Origin: Candidatus Krumholzibacteriia bacterium | GTDB taxonomy: Bacteria > Krumholzibacteriota > Krumholzibacteriia > LZORAL124-64-63 | NCBI GenBank assembly: GCA_014859985.1 | Contig: JACZKN010000349.1 | Location: 1 to 13,014 of the forward strand | Length of the DNA stretch: 13,014 nucleotides | Direction of reading: 5' to 3' | In this document: in pieces, positions 6,437 to 13,014 of the stretch | Layout of the letters: the number at the start of each line of letters is the position of its first letter | Numbering within the stretch: position 1 is the stretch's first letter | The notes under the pieces: model-generated | The model's input: only the letters and a program-made list of their open reading frames with translations | Database searches by the model: none | Told to the model about the DNA's origin: nothing | Program-made: the position numbers and the translations under genes

Positions 6437-7225
6437 ATGAGGGCGATCATCGGCAAACTGGGGCGTTTGGTCCTCCACGGCCTGCAGAGCACCGGCCGCG
6501 GGGCGCTCCTGTTGCGCTCCATCGTCTTCCAGCTGCCCCACGCCTGGAGCATGCGCCGGGAGACCAGCGAGCAGATGCAGATCGTCTCGGTGGGTTCGCT
6601 GCCCCTGGTGGTCACCACCAGCGTCTTCGTGGGCGCGGTGACCGCCGTGCAGGCCGTCTACCAGATGCAGGCCTACGTGCCCATGAAGTTCCTGGGCACG
6701 GTCATCTCCAAGTCGGTCTTCATCGAGCTGGGGCCCGTGCTCATCGCCCTGGTGGTGGGCAGCCGGTTGTGCGCCAACTACGCCGCCGAGCTGGGCACCA
6801 TGAAGGTGACCGAACAGCTGGACGCCATGAACATCATGGCCATCGACCCGGTGCGCTACCTGGCGTTGCCCCGCTTCCTGGCCGCGGTGCTGATGATCCC
6901 GGTCATCACCGTGCTGGCCAACACCATCGCGGTGGTCGGCGGCTACGTCGCCTCGGTGCTGACCCTGGACGTGACCAGCAGCACCTTCATCGAGGGCCTG
7001 AAGATGTTCTACAAGCACAGCGACCTGATGGGCGGCCTGATCAAGTCGTTCTTCTTCGGCGGCATCATCGCCATGAGCGGCATCTACTACGGATTCAACA
7101 CCGAGGGCGGGGCCGAGGGCGTGGGCAAGGCCACCATGACGGCGGTGGTGGGCAGCTGCCTGAGCGTGCTGGTGGCGGACTATTTCCTGGCGATCATCCT
7201 GTTCCAGATCGTCTTCCGGAGCTGA
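6437..7225 (+). CDS. mlaE: MlaE-type phospholipid ABC transporter permease, 262 aa
   Basis: This is the inner-membrane permease of the MCE-type lipid transporter that moves phospholipid between the inner and outer membranes. An amphipathic N-terminal region (residues 1-45) precedes the core. The family signature runs through IELGPVLIALVVGSR (96-110), AAELGTMKVTEQLDAM (116-131) and IDPVRYLALPR (136-146), the cytoplasmic coupling helix that contacts the ATPase. Membrane segments lie near 53-72, 98-113, 146-178, 200-218 and 235-259. The length is normal for the family (about 260). The ATG is chosen because the conserved N-terminal region starts here and a promoter-like sequence lies immediately upstream; there is no Shine-Dalgarno sequence. 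mlaF starts one base after the stop codon. Confidence 0.95.
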   Translation: MRAIIGKLGRLVLHGLQSTGRGALLLRSIVFQLPHAWSMRRETSEQMQIVSVGSLPLVVTTSVFVGAVTAVQAVYQMQAYVPMKFLGTVISKSVFIELGPVLIALVVGSRLCANYAAELGTMKVTEQLDAMNIMAIDPVRYLALPRFLAAVLMIPVITVLANTIAVVGGYVASVLTLDVTSSTFIEGLKMFYKHSDLMGGLIKSFFFGGIIAMSGIYYGFNTEGGAEGVGKATMTAVVGSCLSVLVADYFLAIILFQIVFRS

Positions 7226-7226
7226 T

Positions 7227-8045
7227 GTGGCGACGAACGAGAAATGGGTGATCCCCCCGCCGCCGGTCCAGAGGGTGGAGAACCCGGCCGAATTCCAGGG
7301 CATCGTCCTCGAGGGCGTCTCCAAGGCCTTCGGACCGAAGGTGGTACTCAAACAGGCCGACCTGCTGATCGCCAAGGGCGAGACGATCGTCATCATCGGG
7401 CGCAGCGGGCAGGGCAAGTCGGTGCTGCTGAAGAATATCGTGCGGCTGATGGAGCCGGACGAGGGCCTGATCTGGATCGAGGGCGAGGAGGTCACCTCCA
7501 TGCGCCGGGGCGACCTGATGGAGCTGCGCAAGTCCTTCGGCTTCCTGTTCCAGGGGGCGGCGCTGTTCGACTCGATGACGATCTGCAAGAACGTCGGGCT
7601 GATGCTCGAGGAGCACACGGACATGACGCCGGCGCAGATCCGCGCGCGGGCCTGCGAGTGCCTGGCCCTGGTGGGGCTGGAGGGATCGGATGACAAGCTG
7701 CCCAGCGAGCTCTCGGGCGGCATGAAGAAGCGCGCGGGGCTGGCGCGGGCCATCGTCATGAAGCCCCGCTACATCCTCTACGACGAACCGACCACGGGGC
7801 TGGACCCCATCACCAGCGACGCCATCACCGACCTGATCCTCAAGCTGCAGCGGGAGCTGGGCGTGACCAGCATCGTCGTGACCCACGACATGCCTAGCGC
7901 CTACAAGGTGGCCGACCGCATCGCCATGCTCAGCCGCGGCAAGATCGTCTTTTCGGGGTCCGTCGCCGAGGTCCGCTCGACCACCCACCCGATGGTCCGG
8001 CAGTTCATCGAAGGCAGCGCCACGGGACCCCTGGGAGCCTTCTGA
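7227..8045 (+). CDS. mlaF: MlaF-type phospholipid ABC transporter ATPase, 272 aa
   Basis: A GTG start at 7227 is preceded by GGAG (7218-7221) in the end of mlaE; the overlapping ATG at 7225 is out of frame. All ABC ATPase motifs are present and intact: Walker A GRSGQGKS (58-65), Q-loop Gln109, signature LSGGM (162-166), Walker B YILYDEP (182-188) with Glu187, and switch His220 in VTHD. The LSGGMKKRAGLARAI signature and the TTGLDPI segment are typical of the MlaF/Mkl branch of ATPases serving MCE transporters. The N-terminal 25 residues (PPPPVQR) are a short extension before the ATPase fold; the C-terminal tail HPMVRQFIEG is the usual family ending, with a few extra residues. The protein is cytosolic and drives lipid movement through MlaE and MlaD. 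Confidence 0.95.
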   Translation: MATNEKWVIPPPPVQRVENPAEFQGIVLEGVSKAFGPKVVLKQADLLIAKGETIVIIGRSGQGKSVLLKNIVRLMEPDEGLIWIEGEEVTSMRRGDLMELRKSFGFLFQGAALFDSMTICKNVGLMLEEHTDMTPAQIRARACECLALVGLEGSDDKLPSELSGGMKKRAGLARAIVMKPRYILYDEPTTGLDPITSDAITDLILKLQRELGVTSIVVTHDMPSAYKVADRIAMLSRGKIVFSGSVAEVRSTTHPMVRQFIEGSATGPLGAF

Positions 8046-8063
8046 AACGGGAGAGAAAGCAGC

Positions 8064-8951
8064 ATGGACCGCAGGCAGAACGAAGTCCAGGTGGGGATCG
8101 TCACCATCGCGTCGCTGATGGTGCTCCTGATCGGCATGATGTGGCTGAAGGACGCCTCGGTGGGCGGGGGCATGAACCGCTTCCAGGTCGACTTCCCCAC
8201 GGTGGAGGGGCTGCAGGTGGGCGACCGGATCCAGGCCCGCGGCATCCGTGCCGGGCAGGTGGAGGACTACGAGGTCATGGACGGCTTCGTGCGGGTGAGC
8301 ATCAAGCTCGACGAGGAGATCGACCTGCGCGAGGACGCGGCGTTCACCCTGGGCACCAAAGGCATCGTGGGCGAGGTGGTCATCGAGATCCTGCCGGGGG
8401 AGGGCGCGGCCGTGCACGAGGGCCACATCTTCAAGGGCCGCACCGCCGCCACCATCACCCAGATGACCGACGTGGCGGGCAACTCGCTGGAGGAGTTCCG
8501 GCAGTTGACGACCCAGCTCAACGACCTGGTCACCGAGATCCGCGGGCAGGGCAAGGTGGTCGAGACCCTGGCCCAGGCCAACACGACCCTAGCGCGGCTG
8601 GACGGGTCCATCGCGGAGAACCGCGCCGCCATGGCCGCGACCCTGGCCAACCTGCAGGAGGCCTCGGCCGATCTGCGCGAGCTGATGGCCTCCGGCACCG
8701 TGGACAGCGCCTTCGGCAGCGCGGCCAGCGCCGCCGCCCGCGCCGACACGCTCCTGGCCGGCCTGGGTGCCACGGCCCGGCGCCTGGACCTGATCGTGGC
8801 CAAGCTCGACGAGGGCGAGGGCAGCGCGGCCCTGCTGCTGAACGACGCGGCCCTGTACCAGCGCGCCGATTCGACCATGACCTCGCTGCAGCGCCTCCTG
8901 GACGAGATGCGCCGCAACCCCAAGAAGTATTTCAAGCTGAACGTGTTCTAG
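8064..8951 (+). CDS. mlaD: MlaD-type MCE-domain lipid-transport substrate-binding protein, 295 aa
   Basis: The GGGAGAG site (8049-8055) precedes the ATG. A single N-terminal membrane anchor (residues ~11-28) is followed by one MCE domain: FQVDFPTVEGLQVGDRI (40-56), RGIRAGQV (59-66), and ending FTLGTKGIVGEVVIEILPG (94-112). Residues ~140-250 are predicted helical, rich in Ala and Leu, and should form the long periplasmic coiled coil or needle. The C-terminus GEGSAALLLNDAALY and NPKKYFKLNVF is a common ending of this family in FCB-type bacteria. The domain sits in the periplasm as a hexameric ring on MlaE and channels lipid. It is longer than the E. coli protein (183 residues) because of the helical tail. 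No mlaC or mlaB gene lies in the window, so the long tail may replace the periplasmic carrier; that is an inference. Confidence 0.93.
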   Translation: MDRRQNEVQVGIVTIASLMVLLIGMMWLKDASVGGGMNRFQVDFPTVEGLQVGDRIQARGIRAGQVEDYEVMDGFVRVSIKLDEEIDLREDAAFTLGTKGIVGEVVIEILPGEGAAVHEGHIFKGRTAATITQMTDVAGNSLEEFRQLTTQLNDLVTEIRGQGKVVETLAQANTTLARLDGSIAENRAAMAATLANLQEASADLRELMASGTVDSAFGSAASAAARADTLLAGLGATARRLDLIVAKLDEGEGSAALLLNDAALYQRADSTMTSLQRLLDEMRRNPKKYFKLNVF

Positions 8952-8966
8952 ACCGGAGGTAGCCCG

Positions 8967-9482
8967 ATGAACGCCGATCCGCGCAACCTGGAGATGATCA
9001 AGGCCATCAAGGACGCCGTGATGGTGGAGATCAAGGGGCAGCAGCTGTACAGCCACGCCGCCCGCGAGACGACCGATCCCCAGGCCCGCACCATGTTCGA
9101 GATGCTGGCCAAGGACGAGGACGACCACGTCCGCATCCTCATGAACCAGTACCGCTCGCTGATGGAGGAGGGCCGCATGAACCTGGACGACGTCCACCCC
9201 GCGGAGGTCGACCATGGTTCCCACGGCATCATCACCGACGAGTTCAAGCGGTCGATCCGCCGCGGCAACTTCGAGATGGCCGTCATCGGCATCGGCTGCG
9301 ACCTGGAGAACAAGGCCATCGCCTACTACAAGGAGCAGGCCCAGAAGTCCGAGGACAAGGACCTCAAGCAGCTCTTCACCTGGCTGGTGGAGTGGGAGGA
9401 CGGGCACCTGGAGCAGCTGCTGGAGCTGGAGAAGATCTACCAGGACGCCTACTGGGCCGACCAGGGCTTCTCGCCCATGTAG
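8967..9482 (+). CDS. Rubrerythrin-like / ferritin-like di-iron protein, 171 aa
   Basis: A strong GGAGGT site (8955-8960) is placed six bases before the ATG. The protein is a four-helix bundle with a complete set of di-iron ligands in two ExxH units: Glu21 in helix A, Glu51-x-x-His54 in helix B, Glu114 in helix C and Glu144-x-x-His147 in helix D. It resembles the N-terminal domain of rubrerythrin but has no C-terminal rubredoxin domain and no CxxC pair, so it would need an external electron donor if it acts as a peroxidase. Cytosolic; a role in peroxide removal or iron handling is inferred from the family. It follows mlaD by 15 bases and probably belongs to the same transcript; why an iron protein sits with a lipid transporter is unclear. 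Confidence 0.88.
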   Translation: MNADPRNLEMIKAIKDAVMVEIKGQQLYSHAARETTDPQARTMFEMLAKDEDDHVRILMNQYRSLMEEGRMNLDDVHPAEVDHGSHGIITDEFKRSIRRGNFEMAVIGIGCDLENKAIAYYKEQAQKSEDKDLKQLFTWLVEWEDGHLEQLLELEKIYQDAYWADQGFSPM

Positions 9483-9506
9483 GTCCCGTCCCCGACACCG
9501 ATCCCC

Positions 9507-9526
9507 GCCCGCCGGCCCTGGCGGGC
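9507..9526 (+). other. Small GC hairpin between the di-iron gene and leuS
   Basis: GCCCGCC (9507-9513) pairs with GGCGGGC (9520-9526) around a six-base loop in the 64-base gap before leuS. It is followed by TTCC only, so it is not a convincing terminator. It could separate or attenuate leuS expression, or be chance in GC-rich DNA. Confidence 0.3.
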
Positions 9527-9546
9527 TTCCCGGACTCAGGAGCACG

Positions 9547-11967
<2,421 letters not shown>

Positions 11968-11980
11968 CCGGGATCGTTTG

Positions 11981-12355
11981 TCACTCGGGGCCGGCCCTGC
12001 GCCATCGCCGCACCGCCAGCCCGTACACCACGAGGTTGACCAGCAGCACCGCGCCGCCCAGGACCAGCTGCGCCTCCCGGGTCAGCCCCGGCGGATACAC
12101 GAGGGGCGCCAGGTAGTGGTCGATGAAGCCGCCCGTGTAGCCGTCGGTCCCGGCGGCTTGCCGCAGGCGGATCTCCAGGGGGGTCAGGGGGCAGATCCAC
12201 CCGCCGAATTCGATGGCCGCACCGTAGAGGGCGCACGGCAGGTGCAGCAAGGCCAGCCGCGGCCGGCGCACCACGATAAGACCACCCGCCACGACGAAGG
12301 CGATGAAGGCGAAGTGGATGACCATGACGAGTTCTGCAGCGAGCCCGGCCAACAT
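11981..12355 (-). CDS. DUF2784-type small membrane protein, 124 aa
   Basis: Three hydrophobic segments (about residues 7-28, 35-50 and 95-115) make this a small inner-membrane protein. The segment HFAFIAFVVAGGL near the N-terminus, then HLPCALYGAAIEFGGWICPLTPLE (38-61), RQAAGTDGYTGGFIDHYL and YPPGLTRE are conserved family features of DUF2784, as I recall it. The length (about 125) is normal. Function is not known for the family. It is convergent with leuS, with only 13 bases between the two stop codons and no visible terminator, so transcripts may overlap. The ribosome-binding site before the ATG is weak (GGGGCC). A three-unit TTGACG repeat lies 25 bases upstream. Confidence 0.85.
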   Translation of the reverse strand: MLAGLAAELVMVIHFAFIAFVVAGGLIVVRRPRLALLHLPCALYGAAIEFGGWICPLTPLEIRLRQAAGTDGYTGGFIDHYLAPLVYPPGLTREAQLVLGGAVLLVNLVVYGLAVRRWRRAGPE

Positions 12356-12379
12356 GGCCCCAGTGTCCGGTGCCTGCGG

Positions 12380-12420
12380 CCCGCCGTCAATCGCCCTCCG
12401 TCAACCGCGATCGTCAACCG
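12380..12420 (-). repeat. Three tandem ~14-bp TTGACG direct repeats upstream of the DUF2784 gene
   Basis: On the minus strand three contiguous units read CGGTTGACGATCG (12420-12408), CGGTTGACGGAGGG (12407-12394) and CGATTGACGGCGGG (12393-12380). The last two match at 12 of 14 positions; all share TTGACG. They lie in the 99-base gap between the CHAT-domain gene and the DUF2784 gene. TTGAC resembles a -35 box, but no good -10 follows at 16-18 bases. Regulator-binding array or chance expansion; function unproven. Confidence 0.55.
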
Positions 12421-12454
12421 CCCGCCCGCAGCGTCTGCTCCGTCGCCAGGCTCC

Positions 12455-13014
12455 CTAGAACCACGCCGACATCACCGTCCAGGCCGCCCAGTCGAAGGGG
12501 TGCCGGATCCCGTGCGGCCCCTGCATGGCCCGCCGCCGTTCGGCCGAGACCGCCGCGGTGAGGTCCTGCCCGTCCTCCTGCCACGCGGCGAGGATGCGCT
12601 GGGGCTCGACGACCGAGCCCTCGTCCCGCACCCGCCAGAAGGTCTGGATCACCGCGTCCGCCCCGGCGTCCAGGAATGCGTCCCCCAGGCTGGGCGTGGT
12701 GGTCAGCCCGTCCACGTAGGGGGCGCCGGTGGCGCAACCCGAGAGCACCACCAGGCGGCAGCGGTCCAGGCGCGCCGCGAGCACGTCCTGCAGGTCCAGG
12801 CCGGGGTAGGGATCGCCGCTGGCGGCGGCGGCCAGGGGCAGCCAGGCCGAGAACGGCACTTCGGCGTCGCGCACGGCGTGGCCGATGAAGTAGATGACCT
12901 GGGCGTCGTCCCAGGCCGACGTCATCGCCGGACCGGTGGCCCGCGGGCCGGTCAGGACCCGGGCCGCAGGCAGGCGGCCGCTGATGGCCGCCAGCTCCGC
13001 GGCCCGGGTCCTGA
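12455..13014 (-). CDS. CHAT-domain (caspase-HetF-associated) protein, C-terminal part, truncated by window edge
   Basis: The frame is open to the right edge, so the N-terminal part (commonly TPR or other repeats) lies outside; 185 residues are visible. The segment starts with RTRAAELAAISGRLPAARVLTG..AT, the usual run-up to the CHAT core. Then VIYFIGHA carries the candidate catalytic His45 (visible numbering) and LVVLSGCATG carries Cys93. The following AFLDAGADAVIQTFWRVRDE strand-helix and the end HPFDWAAWTVMSAWF match the typical CHAT C-terminus. CHAT domains are clan CD cysteine proteases; known examples include the separase-like and TPR-CHAT effectors, but many uncharacterised members exist as stand-alone signalling proteins. 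Both dyad residues are present, so activity is plausible. It is upstream of, and on the same strand as, the DUF2784 gene. Confidence 0.85.
   Translation of the reverse strand, partial: RTRAAELAAISGRLPAARVLTGPRATGPAMTSAWDDAQVIYFIGHAVRDAEVPFSAWLPLAAAASGDPYPGLDLQDVLAARLDRCRLVVLSGCATGAPYVDGLTTTPSLGDAFLDAGADAVIQTFWRVRDEGSVVEPQRILAAWQEDGQDLTAAVSAERRRAMQGPHGIRHPFDWAAWTVMSAWF

Overview
The window is about 13 kb of GC-rich (roughly 70%) bacterial chromosome with dense genes and no mobile elements, tRNA or rRNA. The genes point to a Gram-negative (outer-membrane) bacterium: an MlaE/MlaF/MlaD lipid transporter, a lipoprotein whose signal peptide is followed by a Ser-Asp-Asp-Asn-Pro-Thr tail, and an MCE protein ending in a Lys-Lys-Tyr-Phe-Lys motif. 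The lipoprotein tail, the LVIVD-type propeller and the GC content remind me of uncultured FCB-type lineages (Krumholzibacteriota, Eisenbacteria, Gemmatimonadota-like). That placement is an impression from gene style and rests on no database result.

Layout. Bases 1-3060 (+): the 3' part of a beta-propeller (LVIVD-like) surface protein, then a metallo-beta-lactamase-fold hydrolase whose stop codon overlaps the start of a TauE/SafE-type membrane permease. A perfect 12-bp hairpin at 3081-3113 separates this unit from a convergent gene for a caspase-like lipoprotein (3154-3993, -). That gene has its own AT-rich upstream region (about 4080-4170), next to a large GC hairpin ending the following operon. 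Bases 4230-6334 (-): an nfeD-type membrane serine protease and a slipin (SPFH protein), coupled by a TGATG overlap. A 102-bp divergent control region (6335-6436) separates these from a + strand cluster of mlaE, mlaF, mlaD, a di-iron rubrerythrin-like protein and leuS (6437-11967). The window ends with two minus-strand genes: a small DUF2784-type membrane protein (11981-12355) and the C-terminal part of a CHAT-domain protease-like protein running off the right edge (12455-13014).

How the genes work together. The centre looks like an envelope-maintenance neighbourhood. NfeD/slipin (membrane microdomain and proteolytic quality control) is transcribed divergently from an ABC transporter that moves phospholipid between the membranes, from one short region holding back-to-back promoter-like sequences. 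The mlaE promoter predicts an almost leaderless mRNA. Two different clan CD cysteine-protease folds (a caspase-like lipoprotein and a CHAT domain) lie about 9 kb apart, with no visible gene linking them. I did not find a clear new defence or mobile system. The items most worth a second look are the caspase-like lipoprotein, the shared nfeD/mla control region with its near-leaderless mlaE transcript, the MBL-permease coupled pair, and a three-unit TTGACG direct repeat upstream of the DUF2784 gene.
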